A DNA stretch of 64,000 bases from Gyrodactylus bullatarudis (GCA_012064415.1 SSNU01000295.1:124001-188000); one strand, 5' to 3'; shown: positions 45,131 to 58,302, numbered from the stretch's first letter. Numbers and translations are program-made. Notes: generated from the sequence alone by a model not told the origin.

Positions 45131-45505
45131 ATTTCAAAATGACGAATCTATCAAAATTTCTATGATGATCATCGGTTATTTCTAAAAGCCTACTTTGCCG
45201 GGTCATAGGTAAATAGTAGTCATATCTGGATAATTCAAATATTACGGTTAAACTAATTGTAGATGCATATTATGCATTGCATAATCAGCGTTTCAGCTAA
45301 AGATCAAATTTGAGTCATTCTACTTTTTTAACGAAAAATTTCTTTGGTTAGAAATATTTAAATTGATTAAATACTGCTAATAGCAGTCTTCTATACAGGA
45401 TCAAAATTTGAAAAATCACATAAATGTTATATATAGGGTCAGATAGGGGATCAATAAATCTTTGCTGTTGAATCACGAAAGTGTATCATTATAATCACTA
45501 ATTAG

Positions 45506-46625
45506 AAGACTTAGACGAAATTTTCCAAAATTACTAAAATCCCCCATCGATATGATTAATTTAAGGGTCAATTTCAAAAATCACCCCAAAGGAAGTATTT
45601 TTCCAAAAACAACCCCAAAAATGACCCCAATGAAAATTTCAACGGTTCCTCAAATCAATCATTCTTATTTCAAAATACACCTCTCTACCAGATTTATTTT
45701 CAGATGAATTTTTTGAACGGTTAAACTTCTACTCTAAGATTGAAAGAGAGATTTTCCTTATATAGAACCTTGGATGGAAAAAAACTTATGCGAATCTTAC
45801 AAATATTCGCTACCTCTGAAGAGGATTAATTTTATGTTTCTCATAAAAGTGAAATAAAAGTCACTAATTTCAATGAAGTCCAATGTTCTTAATGTTTTGC
45901 AAAAATTAATGAATATCCCTGTAAGCATGTAAGTGTCATGGCTAATAAGTTAGAAGTTTCCCTTGAAAATTACGTTCCAAACGAATACAAAGTAATCTCC
46001 TTGAGTAAGTAATCTCGGAGATTATCATGCTTTGTGACACTGAGAATCTGAAGGAGTCGGAACTTGAAACTTGCAAAATAAAAAAAAACAATGCAAAAGC
46101 CGTAAAAAATCAAGTGCTGAAATAAAGTTTTATGAATTTTAGTATTGAATAAAATTAATTTTGAAAATTTTGGGGTTATTTTAGTAAAACTTTTTCCTTT
46201 GGGGTGAATTTTGGAATTAACTCTAAATTTAATCTTTAAGTATTGAAATATAATCCCACCAAATATCGCTTCAAAATATCTTTCCAAGCTTTTGGAATAA
46301 GATTTAAAAATTGTGAAATTTTTTTAATTAAAAACGTTTTTTGACCTATCAAAATTGTAATATTAATGAAAAATAAGAAAAATTTCGTTTTTAACTATTG
46401 AAAAACCAATTTTAATGGGATTTAAGTCATTCTTGCAACTTTTTAAAACTCAAGTTAACATTATGAAAATAAAAAATTAAAGACCATTTTCATTCGAAAA
46501 TTTTCACAATTTTTAAATCTTATTCCAGAAGCATAAAATGGTATTTGAAGCGAAAATTGGTGGGATAATGCTAAAATACTTGAAGATTAAATTTATCATA
46601 TCGAGGGGGATTAAATTAGTAACGA
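45506..46625. repeat. Family 2 MITE interrupted by a MULE relic
   Basis: AAGACTTAGACGAAATTTTC and CCCCCATCGATATGA (left) and TTCCAGAAGCATAAAATGGT through CATATCGAGGGGGATT (right) match the intact copy at 50662-51163. The interruption runs from about 45563 to 46236. Confidence 0.65.
45563..46236 (+). mobile_element. MULE relic nested in a family 2 MITE
   Basis: The ends TTAAGGGTCAATTTCAAAAA and the inverted TTTTGGAATTAACTCTAAAT, plus CACCCCAAAGGAA on both sides, give inverted repeats of about 60 bp. Inside, a frame at about 45885-45990 reads CFAKINEYPCKHVSVMANKL, the CxH half of a SWIM zinc finger as found in MULE transposases. The rest of the gene is lost. The element is distinct from the intact MULE at 19097. 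Confidence 0.55.
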
Positions 46626-49600
46626 TAAATTCAAGAAAATCGGTTAGACAAATACATTCAACTTTTTTATTCTTATGACTACTTCAGGGCAAAATAGAAA
46701 AAGATTTTCCACCATAAATTGTCTCATATTTTCTTTTTTTCCGTCTTTTACTTTTTTTTCTTTCAAAATCTTAATAATCCTGCTTTCTGTTATACCTATG
46801 ATTTAAGAAATTAAATCAGGTCTATTGTCGTAGTAGTCTTTTCCTTGTGTTTCTTATCCAATGTTAAGCAGGCTAACCTGTGTGTAATACACATACTGTT
46901 TATTGGGCTTCTTTCGTTTTCAATTTTGCCGAAGGAAAATCATTGAAGATTGAAATAGCCAAATTTAAATTTCAAAGAACCCATAGTTCCAAAAGTGGAA
47001 CATGACACTTTCTCAAACGAAATGAAAACGAATCCCTTGCGATGAGTTTTCATGTCATCGATAATAAAAAGACCAACTCGATTCAAAGTAAACTTAGAGA
47101 GAAATAAGAGGGGGTAACTGTTGTCTAATATAACCAGATGAACGGTTCTAGCAGCTAGAAACGTTGAAACGAATCCAGACTATGGTTAGATTCCAAATCG
47201 ATACAGTACTAACCAGAGTCCACGCCAACTAGTAAGTTTAATATTGAAATACTGTAATTTCTACATTTAAATCAATTTATATATTATTATTACTCTACTG
47301 TTTGAATTTTATCTAAATTAAAAAGGCTACGATACAAAATTTATTCAATTTTATACAGAATTACAAAGTTGAACACATCCTTTTTTCGTCAAAACTTTTC
47401 CTACTCAATAATATTTTTGCAAATAAAATATGACTAGACCAGTAATTGAGGAATGTTTATAAAGACACTGAAACGACTTTTGATAGAATTCGTCATTGAT
47501 TTTTAATTAGACATAAAGATTTTATTATGAAGCTATTGTAACTCATAATTATAGACTGTAATTATTGCATTTTTACCTTTTGAAGGTTACAAATTGCCAT
47601 CAAAGTTTATTTTCAAGATTTTTTATGCTCAGTGGACAAATTCAATAGGGTTTAATGGTACTGATCGAATCAGGAGAAAATTCTCTCTAAATTGAGACTA
47701 AAATTTTGACCATAAAAACTTGCTCTACTACATGATTTATGATGAGTAAAATCTATTTTTCATAGGAAAATTAGGGTGTGCGATTTCTCATATACCAAAA
47801 CTGGGGTACAACTGTATGCTTTAGATTGAGTATGGCAGCTTCTCACTTCGTTGCTTTGGTGAGTCAAAGTCAAATACATTTTGTATTCATGATTTTATCA
47901 TGAATATATTGTATTGCCATCAAGTTTAATTCTAAAAATCAGTGTCAAATAATCTACATTATCATAGTATCATAAAGGTATCATCTTCTTACTTTAGCGA
48001 ATGAATGTTTTAGTTAGACATTGACAAGTTGATGAAACTGTAATTTATCTGACAAGATTGCTACCCCTGATAAAAAGCTCACACATATCTGTTTATCAGA
48101 GAGATTTTCTCCAACATCATTCGCAGAAAGTAATCAATACTGATGGATATAACTGAATATTTTGTGTAGGTTTTGCTGGTTGATAGATAACCTAAAATAT
48201 AAACTTACAGAAAAAAGGAGAAGATACAATAAGATAATCATAATGGTATTGACAACTCCCTAATAAGACAAACACTGTGTATTGTAATTTGGAAGGATTT
48301 CTTACTTTGATATCTGTTATACCCATAGTTTTTATCTTCTATGTGATGAATGACTCACTTCTTAGTTGAGATGGTTAACAACCAAGTCGCATCTATTGAT
48401 AAGCCCTTTAAATATCAAATTATTGAATTTAATTTTAATTTAATTTTTTCAATTTCAAAAGTTTTTAATAGTTATGAAATTCTATCTAATTCAATCATAG
48501 GTCTTTTATGCACAAACTAGTAATAATAAAAAAATCCTTTTTATTGTAATAAAGTGCAGCATCTATACTTTAAAATTTTATCCCTTAATTATTTTGTTCT
48601 AGGTGTTTAGGTAACATATACCCCAGGTTCGTCTTATTCAGTAATGAATAAGCCCATGTCACTGAGGGCCCCTCAGTGAGGGGCAAACTCTTAACTCCTA
48701 GTAAGGATGAAACGCGTTTACATCTGTCATCGTGAGTTGAATATTAATTGACATCTAGGTGTGAGAAGACAATCTTCATTAAGATATATTCATTTGCGCA
48801 ATGTTATAACCAGTTACCACACTTTGCTAGTAGGTTAATGTCAGTGATGTCTAAAAACCACTCAGAGCATTTAGGAATAATCCGCGTCAATGTGCAGCAA
48901 CATGGATCTCTTGCATTGTAGCCTAATATCAATCCCCATGTCAAATCTCCTAATATTTTTTAAAATGAGTTTTTTGATCCTCATTGAACAAGTGGGAGTT
49001 GAAAGGAATCTTTAAAATCTCATGACAGTATTTTTCAGAAATGTTAAAAAGAATTTGTTGGACTACTACTGATTGACCTTGTGATTATTTAGAAATTTCT
49101 ATATATACTTGAGATAACTAACAAGAGCTAAGGTAAATTGCACTAATGCGATTGTTATCATGAAGAATAGCTTTTCTATATAGTTTATCCTCATCATCAT
49201 CATATTGTTATGACATATATCACTATTATAACTTACCCATTAATGAAAGAAAATAAAAGCTTCTTTAATAGAAACATAAAAAGGTGTGAGAAAATTGGCA
49301 TTCTGAGATCAACATTGGAATAAAGTAAATAAGGCAAATGTCAGTGATTCGATACTCAATTAAACCGATTTCAATCAAAATAATCTGAAATGAGAAAATA
49401 TTGTTTACGTTCGATTTGTAGTCCGTTCGACTTTATTAGTGCATCGTTTCGGATAATATTAGGTTAGAAAAATAAGAATTTCAAATTTATTATGAATAAA
49501 TCCTTATTCTAAAATAATTTGGAACATGCGAGTCTCAAACATCTATCTGTGACCTAAAAGTACAAAATACATAAATTTGAAAATTTCTTGGTTTAAAAAT

Positions 49601-50661
49601 TCATTATTCTAGGAAATTTATTATTATCCCGAATTCTCTAAAAGTTAGCCTATCTAAACTGAAATATTCAATAAGATAGTTTAAATATTAGATCAAATGA
49701 ATAGTTTATCCCAAAATCTCTAAATAGGTTAATTTTATTTTATAAAAGGAAAACCCCAGGGAATAATTTTATGCCTTTTTTAAAAGCATGCTTGAGATTC
49801 ATCAAGAAATTGTTGCACTTCACACTGTGTCCCAAAAGAATATTACATTTGAATCTTTTTCAAATTTACACAATTGCGCGTGATAAAATCCAGGGGTCTT
49901 TTAATTTATTTTTGAGAATTATTTTATGTCTAAGATCATCAGGAATAGAGAGACAATCCCTCTTTTTATTATTACGCCTCTATCACACGCGTTATCCCCT
50001 CAGAAAAGACGCAATTAATCATTCTCATTCCATTAGCTACCCTTCCCATTGATGTTGTGAATGTGCCTTTCCTCGACAAAACTGGAATGTGTGAGAAATC
50101 GCTGAGTTTCATCGTTTTATCCTCTTCCAAATGAGAAAATATTTATTATTTAGTGTCGAAATAACTATATATATAGATGATTTATTTGAAATTTATTCCC
50201 TCAACTTATCATCATTGATTCATCTTAATTCTACTCTTTTGAATTAATACTCAAGCCGAATTTTTAGTTTCTCCATCCATCTTGTCAGGTACGTATCAAG
50301 TATACTTGAATATATTCATATCAAGTTAGTTCCATTTGCAGATAAGAAAACCAGGTTTTAACATTATAATTTTGATAGATCATCCTAATTTAATAATTTT
50401 CAACCAGAAATTCTCTAGTAACACTGTTTAATAAACAGTTTTAATGAATATTTCCTGAAGCATTATCAATAATTGGAGTACATGCGACTTCAACCAGTCA
50501 GATTTATGAGAGAAAGTTTATCATAAAGAAAATACTATAGAATTCGTTTCTTGTTTAAAGATTCTTCATACGATTCTTCCTCAATCAAAAATTGATCTTA
50601 TGATTTTATGATTAGCGAGTAAGAAGAATAATTTTTAAATTTTTTAAAAACTAAATTTATA
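46626..50661. other. Gene desert with a few repeats
   Basis: It contains the second copy of the dispersed repeat (47636-47700), a near-palindrome CTGAGGGCCCCTCAG at about 48662, and a decayed minus-strand copy (about 48740-48835) of the gene-like sequence at 51844-52190. A phrase around 47775-47810 (GGTGTGCGATTTCTCATATA) recurs at about 55240-55275. No ORF is supported; the 93-codon frame at 49771 looks random. Confidence 0.35.
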
Positions 50662-51163
50662 AGACTTGGACGAAATTTTGCAAAATACTTAAATCGCCCA
50701 TCGATATGAAAAAATCTAATCTTCAAGTATTTAAATATAATCCCAACAAATTTCGCTTCAAAATACCTTTCCATGCTTCTGGAATAAAATTAACAAAATT
50801 GTGAAAATTTTTAATTTTAAAATGTTTTTGACCTATCAAAATTTTAATATTCATGAAAAATAAGAGAAATTTAGTTTTGAGCTATTGAAAAAACTACTAT
50901 TGAAAACTGTATTTTAATAAGATTTAAGTCATTTTTACAACTTTATGTAAAGAAATAATGTGAATTCAAGTTAGAATTATAAATATAAAACAATAAAAAA
51001 CGTTCTAAATTTGAAAATTTTCACAATTTCGTTTATCTTATTCCAGAAGCATGGAAAGGTATTTTGAAGTGAAATTTGTTGGGATTATATTTAAATACTT
51101 GAAGATTAGATTTTTTCATATCGATGGGCGATTTAAGTATTTTGTAAAATTTCGTCCAAGTCT
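50662..51163. repeat. Family 2 foldback MITE, intact copy (502 bp)
   Basis: Terminal inverted repeats of about 150 bp begin AAGACTTGGACGAAATTTTG and include AATCGCCCATCGATATGA and CCTTTCCATGCTTCTGGAAT. The centre is A+T-rich and non-coding. A second copy at 45506-46625 carries a MULE insertion. Confidence 0.75.
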
Positions 51164-51843
51164 AATATTTATCAATCTATTCATCAGACAAGTTCTACCT
51201 ATAGGTATCTGATAACTATCAGATAACTTTCACAAGATTGAAATTTCAATTCTTATCCAAAGATGATAACAATTCTACTAGAAGTGATAGGTATAATAAA
51301 AGAAGTTGACATTGGCAGAGACATGTATTCAAGTTGTACAATGATGAGTTTTAAAAGTTAATTCGATAAACGGGTGGCGGGGATACCATTGTTATAATCT
51401 ACTAACGCATGAGCCTTGATTAAATTCAAGAAATCTTCCTTCTGACTGGATATATATATAAAGTTTGTCCGAAAATTCGAATCATTTCAACCAGGGAAAA
51501 GATTAATTAAAAATGTTACAAATTGTAATTGAAAAAATTACAGTGTCTCCAACAAATAAGAGAGGAAAAAAGAAGGTTATCACTGTGGTGAGAATAAATT
51601 AAAAAGAAAAAATAACAGGTAGCAAACAAAATCTGGGTGATAAAAATACAACTAGTCCAGTTATGGGTGTCCATTTGCATTTATTTCTTGATCTTGATAA
51701 AACTCCAAGTTGTCTGGTAGAGGTGTTGGAAAAAAGAAGCTAATCTGATAGCTATTATCTTTTAAATAAATTTGAGATTCCCGCTTGAGACTTGAACTAG
51801 GGTATTTTATTCAAAAAAGAATCTTCTCGTCAAAAATTTTATA

Positions 51844-52190
51844 ATGACCGAAAAACATAATCGTAAAGATTTAGTTCTTAGATACATTGAAGATTATTTA
51901 GATGTTGATCGTATCATCCCACTGAAGACGGTACTTGACAGTAACGTTTGAAAAATTTTTGAATTAAGATGGGTTATATTCCAATAAAATCTACTCATAT
52001 GAAGAAAAACTCTTCAAGTTACTAGCAAAGTGTGGTCACAGATTATCAAAATGTCCATATGAAATCTATCTTGATGAGGATTGTCTTCTCACACCTAGAG
52101 TTAGTGATTTCTACATTAAAAAAAACTGTTTATTGTACAGTAATTTTGAAAAACGGATTTTTGGAAAAAGTTTATTAGAATTTATCTCTT
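51844..52190 (+). pseudogene. Gene-like relic of unknown family, broken in the middle
   Basis: The first frame opens MTEKHNRKDLVLRYIEDYLD (from 51844), continues VDRIIPLKTVLDSN and stops at 51949. After about 50 bp another frame reads KLFKLLAKCGHRLSKCPYEI, then DEDCLLTPRVSDFYIKKNC and a stop near 52190. The gap contains TGGGTTATATTCCAAT, matching an arm of MITE family 1. A degraded copy on the minus strand at about 48740-48835 (LLAKCG, then EDCLLTPR in shifted frames) shows that the sequence is repeated. I do not recognise the protein. It may be a transposon gene or an expanded host family. Confidence 0.35.
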
Positions 52191-55100
52191 GAATTTCGAA
52201 AGATTTTAACGATAAAATTTCGACAATTCCTGTCCGAGTAACTGCAACGATAAAGAATGATCATTAAGGTCATCTGCCAATAATAATATTTCACAAGCCA
52301 ACAGAGATTAAGTTACTCAAAATTTTCATCATGAATCCAACGGAAAAATTCTTTTTTTCTGTTTCATTTAATCGCTAATTTTTCTGAATGACAGTTTGAC
52401 AAAAAAAGATTCGTTCAATTAACAGATTTGTGATGAAAATAAAATTTGAGTTTTTTTTTCTTTAAATCGAATTTCTGATGATCGAGAAAGAATTGGCAAT
52501 ATTTCGTCCCCATGAATTTGTATCCTAACCCTTCAAGCCTCAGTAAAAAAATTCAGTAGCGCAAGAATAAGTGTTGATGAACTTGGTAATGGATTCTGAG
52601 TTTCAAAGCAGAAAAAAATGGATCTTCAAATTCTTTAGGAAGATTAAAATGTAAAATATTCCTTTGCCAAAACTCATCTTTCATAATCACAATTTTTAAT
52701 CATCAAGCAATTCAAGTTTCATGACGATAATCTGTTTACTTTTCTATTCATGATCCTAATCAACTTTCGATCCTTCTCTCACTCTAAAATCATGATCAAT
52801 TTTCAACTCAATAAAAATTTAAATTTTTGAAAAAATCATAAATTCCCATCTTCATATTGACTAGGTGTGTATATAAAACGTACACTGCTTAATACCTCTA
52901 TGTCGATGATGTTCTTAGCGTCCCCACAAGTGGACATTAACTTTAAAAATTCTTCGAACATTCAGAATCCTGGCAATTTCAATATTGTACAATCCAAATA
53001 ACTAATAAATAATAAGAGAGTAAAGAGTTTATACCTCATTCACATTCATGAAAACAATGGATTCTTGTCTATCAAATAGAAACACTCTTGAGTGTTATTT
53101 TCATATTCAATAAATCCAAAATTTCTCAATGTGAGTACTGAATACTTTAGACAATTGAATTAAATATTTCTCAGACTTGCCAAAAATCTTTTATTATTAA
53201 CTCATGAGAGAATTTTAAACTTTATCCCTTTCACGATCAGACATTATATCCCTGATAAGTATAAAGATTTAAAAATAGACGAATAATTTATTCATTTTAT
53301 AGTCTATATCCGGTTGTCTTTTCATCAGACATGAATGTTCTAGCACATGTAAAAAGGAAATTTAACGAGTTTTAACATCATCAATACGGTAAAGTTGAAT
53401 AATCGGGTAATAAAGATTTGTTCAGTAAATAACATTGGACTAAGCTGAATCGAGTTTTATGCCTATTTGCTGTCTTGATTGGCTCAACAATCTGTTCTAC
53501 GACAATTTGAACTTTATCCTGATCCAAGCAATGCTTGAACTCATATTTAATGACTAATCAGTGATTAGTAATCGGCGATTAGTAATCGCTAATGAGTAGG
53601 GCTAAAATTAAATAAAACAAAATAAATTAATAAATAGATTCTCATGAGCTGAAAATAAGTATAAAGAAGAACTTTATAGAAAACTCAAGGGATTTTGAGT
53701 AAAAAATTGTACTTTACCGTAAATTCTTGCAAAATCAAAAAAATCTTGTGTGATCAAATTTCTGATTTTTCATTATAGAAAACGACCGTTCAGCTGTTAT
53801 AGCGCATATTTCACCAAATAAATCCTTTTAGTTGAAATTTTAAATTATAAAAGGAATATTTTCCAACAAAGTTCATGAAATCTCTATATTATTAGGAATC
53901 TAGTTATTATTTCATAAAAAATTGTGATTAGTCGTTTACTTGTTGAGGAATGCTATAATCTGAGAATTAATTCATAAAATAGTACAAAATAGTACCGTGG
54001 CAACAATTTAGTACCAAATTGTACCAGCTATCTTTAAAATGGAACAAGCCGATTTTTCCTTCAGATTATCAAAACTCAGCCAGTCCTTTGTCCAGAGTAA
54101 AAATGGACCAAATAGTACTTTTGTGAGGCCCTATTAAATAGAGAATACAAATTTTTTCATTGTATTCAATGAATTTTGAATCAAAACGTTTATGATTGAA
54201 ATTCTAAACAAAATTGGTCTTCCAAACGTTTCGATGAATTTGTCACTGAAGAAAGCGTGTGAAAACAATTAGACTCAAAGCGATTCGATGACTATTAGTA
54301 ACTGAGAATCAGTCATTTTTTTATTATCAAAGGAAACCGAACCATTCGAATTTTGCGATTATCACGAAGTAAAATGTTTCAGAATTTAGAAGTTTAACTT
54401 TTTCTTGGGTATGGCGAATTTCTCTCAACCTTTATGGCCAAATTCGAATTCTTTGTCTTTTGTTGATCAAACTGCTTCAAATCTTCGAAATCGATGTAAA
54501 GTTCATAAAGTGGAGATTTGGCGCATTCTTGAAATTTGAAAAAATGGCCCAATTTTTTTATTTCATCAACTCAAGGCCTCATTTCATCAGGGAATTCAAA
54601 ATATTGAGTTTTTTGTCAAAATAATCAGTTTTAATCTTCATGCAACTGGCTTTATGTTCTGTCTACTCATAAATAACGATACTTAACCTGAAGAAACTTT
54701 TAATTTTGATTTAAAGAATATCAAAATAGTGAAACTATCATCACCATGTACTTTAGTAGTGTACTGCTAGTAAAAGTTCTTCTTAATATGTTGGATACAC
54801 CGTGTAAATGTGGTTAGTTACATCTACATGTTGTTGATATTGTCAGTATTAATTTTAAAAAATACATTCAACCAACTGTTTCCTTCTCTACCCTTCAGAG
54901 GATAGGCTGTTATAATTCCCTTCATGATACAACTTTATTAGATTTTGATCTTGATTCTTGGAGATATTTTTTATAGATAAGAAATAGGGATCTCTTTTGA
55001 TAAATCCTGAACTACGAAACGGTTAATTACATTATGGAAGTATTTAATTGCATTATTATAATGAAACATGTTAAAGGATAATTTAATTAAAATTAGAACC

Positions 55101-56027
55101 TGTATCAAAAATTTCCAGCGGATATAGCCTGAAGCTATAATCTGATTAGCAGGTGACCAATAAATTATTATTTTCGAAAATACTCGGCTTACTTAAGAGT
55201 AGGATTATAATAAGAAAATAGTTTCACGAGTCAAAAACTGGGCGTGTGCTTTCTCGAGCACCAAAACTGGTAGGGTAGTGCATTAAAAATATGGCCCCAA
55301 ATCATCATAGGATTCCAAAAATACAATTTTCTTCTCCTGACAATCTGATGAGGAGAATACTAATAAATTTTCTAGCTTTGCAAGAAATCGTCAAGATTCT
55401 TCAATACCAAAAATATTTTTTTCCATAAGGTAAAATATATTATTGCTGTAGAATAAACTTTTCCAGAGATGGTAAGAGATCAAATGAATTCCTCTTTGCA
55501 ATAAATTCAATTACAGACTGTTGTCTGAGAATCATTCTGGAAGTATGTTGAAATTAGTTCAATTAATTCATCAAACAGAAACATACATGACAAAAAATTC
55601 ATATTTTTTCTATACTTTGATTTATAAAATGACATGTTTTTTATCTCTCTTTCTGCACGCTAATTGCCAAAATGAGGGAAAAAGAGATAAGATGGAAGGA
55701 AAATAGAAGGTATAGGACTCCTCATCAACATCTTCTTATCTCAGACACAATAAATAAACTTGATTGATTTATTCATTTTGCTTAGATAGATAGATCTCTC
55801 TTGTATGAAAACTACTTTTTAAAACTTTCTTCTTGACATTGTTTTTATCACTACTATCGTCATCAATAAAATGAATCTCTTCCCTTCTCTTGATCAGTTT
55901 TGTGCATTCCTACATGATCGTTTACTTTTTTCATACACTTGCTTTATTGACATCTTTTTGTAAAGATGAAATTGAAAAAACACCTTTTTTATCTCTCTCG
56001 ATAGTTTTACTTATCTTGGTTATCTGA
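52191..56027. other. Spacer with repeat ends and coding-like traces
   Basis: It contains the right end of a CTAGTT-family copy at about 52790-52866, a 14-bp-period pair GATTAGTAATCG at 53563 and 53577, and short coding-like traces without context: minus 53545-53435 (EFKHCLDQDKVQIVVEQIVE) and plus 54850-54978 (LQRIGCYNSLHDTTLLDFDL). None can be named. Another CTAGTT-type end lies near 54640. Confidence 0.3.
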
Positions 56028-56300
56028 AGCTAGTTGACATCAAGATGAGAATTTAAGATTCAGGATCTAATTCCAATTTTGTGATAAAATTTATGTAAAC
56101 TTGCGTCAATATTAGAATTCTCAGTTATCGGTCATCCAAACGTTTTGGCAAGGATTCTCTTCACACGACTTCTTTAGTGGTACAACAATGACTCATGTTT
56201 TATTGAATGAGAATTCAAATTTTAGGATTTTCGAAAACGCCCCAATTTATCACTTTTTTAGCTCAAAAATTTTATCAATTTATGATATTTCGGATTATTT
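56028..56300. repeat. CTAGTT-family fragment
   Basis: CTAGTTGACATCAAGATGAG begins the fragment, followed by a diverged interior. It lies directly to the left of the long hairpin. Confidence 0.45.
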
Positions 56301-56333
56301 TTAGTCGAATTACAGTAAAAGTCCTAAAGATCT

Positions 56334-56970
56334 AATAATAAAAAAATCTCTATTCGATAGATATTTTTTCGATTAGTTATTATTCACTTTTCAATATTTC
56401 ACACACCATAATTATCCTCAATTAACTTCTGTAAAGCAGAGATTACATGTAAGGGTCTAGAGGGTCTAATTAGTAAGGTCAACAATGTTTTCGTTCACGA
56501 TAAAAATCGATAATGATTTTTGATTAATTCAATCAATCCTGTTCCTGACTCTCATATTCCAGTCACACTAGAAATTAAAGTTGTCAAACTTCAAATGAGC
56601 ATAACTTTGTTATTTGATAATAAATTTAAATTTTGTAACCTTTTTTTGTTATGTTTGTTATGCAAAAAAATTAGCTCGTTATCTTATCAAATAACAAAGT
56701 TATGCTCATTTGAAGTTTGACAACTTTAATTTCTAGTGTGACTGGAATATGAGAGTCAGGAACAGGATTGATTGAATTAATCAAAAATCATTATCGATTT
56801 TTATCGTGAACGAAAACATTGTTGACCTTACTAATTAGACCCTCTAGACCCTTACATGTAATCTCTGCTTTACAGAAGTTAATTGAGGATAATTATGGTG
56901 TGTGAAATATTGAAAAGTGAATAATAACTAATCGAAAAAATATCTATCGAATAGAGATTTTTTTATTATT
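56334..56970. repeat. 637-bp hairpin: 287-bp inverted arms, 63-bp loop
   Basis: The left arm is 56334-56620 and the right arm is 56684-56970, equal in length; by eye I find no mismatch between them. The outer ends read AATAATAAAAAAATCTCTAT inward; the inner ends are TTATTTGATAA and its complement. The loop is A+T-rich. No ORF spans it (the 66-codon frame inside is incidental). Possibilities are a very young foldback transposon, an inverted duplication or an assembly fold. Confidence 0.9.
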
Positions 56971-58190
56971 TTTCTTTTCAAAATAGATAAAAATGTTGAG
57001 TTTAAGGTTTAAATAGTAAAATTTTGGTACATTATCAAAATTCAAAAAATAGCCTAATTTTAGTAAATTGATTTTTTTTGTTTTAACAACTCGTGAGCTC
57101 AATTTTTAATGAAATTTTATAGTTGTGTACTCTGGAAAAATTCGCTCTAAATTGTCCTCTCATTCTTGACCCGTTAGTGAAATGATCAGTATTCATAACA
57201 ATGTAACAGTTTTTGAATATTTTTCTTTATTTATTAATTAAATCTATGAATAGGTTATGAATCATAGAAGCTTCAAATCAATTGAATCTGTCAATAAAAA
57301 TTACGATTATAGCCGTGCATTCACTCTTTCTTCAACAACATGACTTTCAACAACACTTTATCAGTTTCGTTTATAAAACGATAGAATTTCTTTGATACTC
57401 AGAACGGGGTGGATAAGAATTCTTTATCGTGAAAAATAATTTTTTTCCAATGAACTCAAATAACGAAGTTATCTATACATTTTTAATGGATTACTCATTC
57501 ATTGAATTGAGACTATAGTATTTTATTATTAATTTTCCATGATTGATATGATCAAGTGTGAAAAATGCTCAAATCAATTTCAAGTCTCCCTCAATACATC
57601 TCCACTGGATTCTCCATAGAGAGCATTTGGAGAGTGAGAACCAAGGGCAAATTTTATGATAACTCTTCAAGTAGATGAAGGAAGTTAATATTTTTCCTTT
57701 AGAAGTAGAAATTGTATCAAGCCTCTGGCTATAACCAAAACCAGATTATTCAAATATTCTTCTAGAATTAGTGGAGTTTTTTTTTCTTCTGTTAAAGAAA
57801 GAAAAATGCATCTCTCTAGACTGATACAACGGACATTTTGGGTTATTTAAACTTAAAGAGTTCTTTACATGAAGGTCATTTAAAATGAACTTTCTTAGAG
57901 TTTTTTTGAGAGAACTTGATTTTTGATTAATTTTATATTGATGATTGAAAATCAGCTAGAAAATGTTCAGAAATAAGTAATTTGGTAAATCTCTAACATA
58001 TAAAACACAAAAACGCCTAGCCCTAGTGATGGCTTAAGGTTCCGGAGCCAATTGATCAGTCTATGCCTAAGTTTCAATCTAATTTTTCAATGAGTTGAAT
58101 TCAAAATTATAAACTTTTTTTTATCTTAAAGTACCTCAAATGACTAACTCAGTGAAACTTACAATAAATTTCCCACATCCAAAGACCAAG
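56971..58190. other. Spacer, nothing recognised
   Basis: A+T-rich with no supported ORF. The piece next to the SINE head (58000-58190) may be the SINE body: it contains CTAGCCCTAGTGATGGC near 58017. Confidence 0.3.
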
Positions 58191-58219
58191 CGAGAACATA
58201 TACTATAGTTGTCAGTAAG

Positions 58220-58302
58220 CCTTACGCCAGCTCCGAGAATCGAACCTCAGGTATTATTATTATCGTTTGAGATTTATTTGTCCTAACTACTTACACTAAG
58301 CT
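58220..58302 (-). repeat. tRNA-like head of a SINE
   Basis: On the minus strand, TAGTGTAAGTAGTTAGGAC (58298-58280) resembles an A box with D-arm, and GGTTCGATTCT (58246-58236) is a good B box, about 35-45 nt apart as in a tRNA gene. The sequence between does not fold as a full tRNA, so a tRNA-derived SINE is likelier than a tRNA gene. The body would continue leftward toward 58000. Confidence 0.45.

Noticed and set aside
45970..46287. 105-codon minus frame
   Set aside because: It overlaps the end of a MULE relic and a MITE arm, so it is incidental.
49771..50052. 93-codon plus frame
   Set aside because: Composition resembles random sequence (many Leu, Ile, Arg, His without pattern); no neighbouring gene signals.
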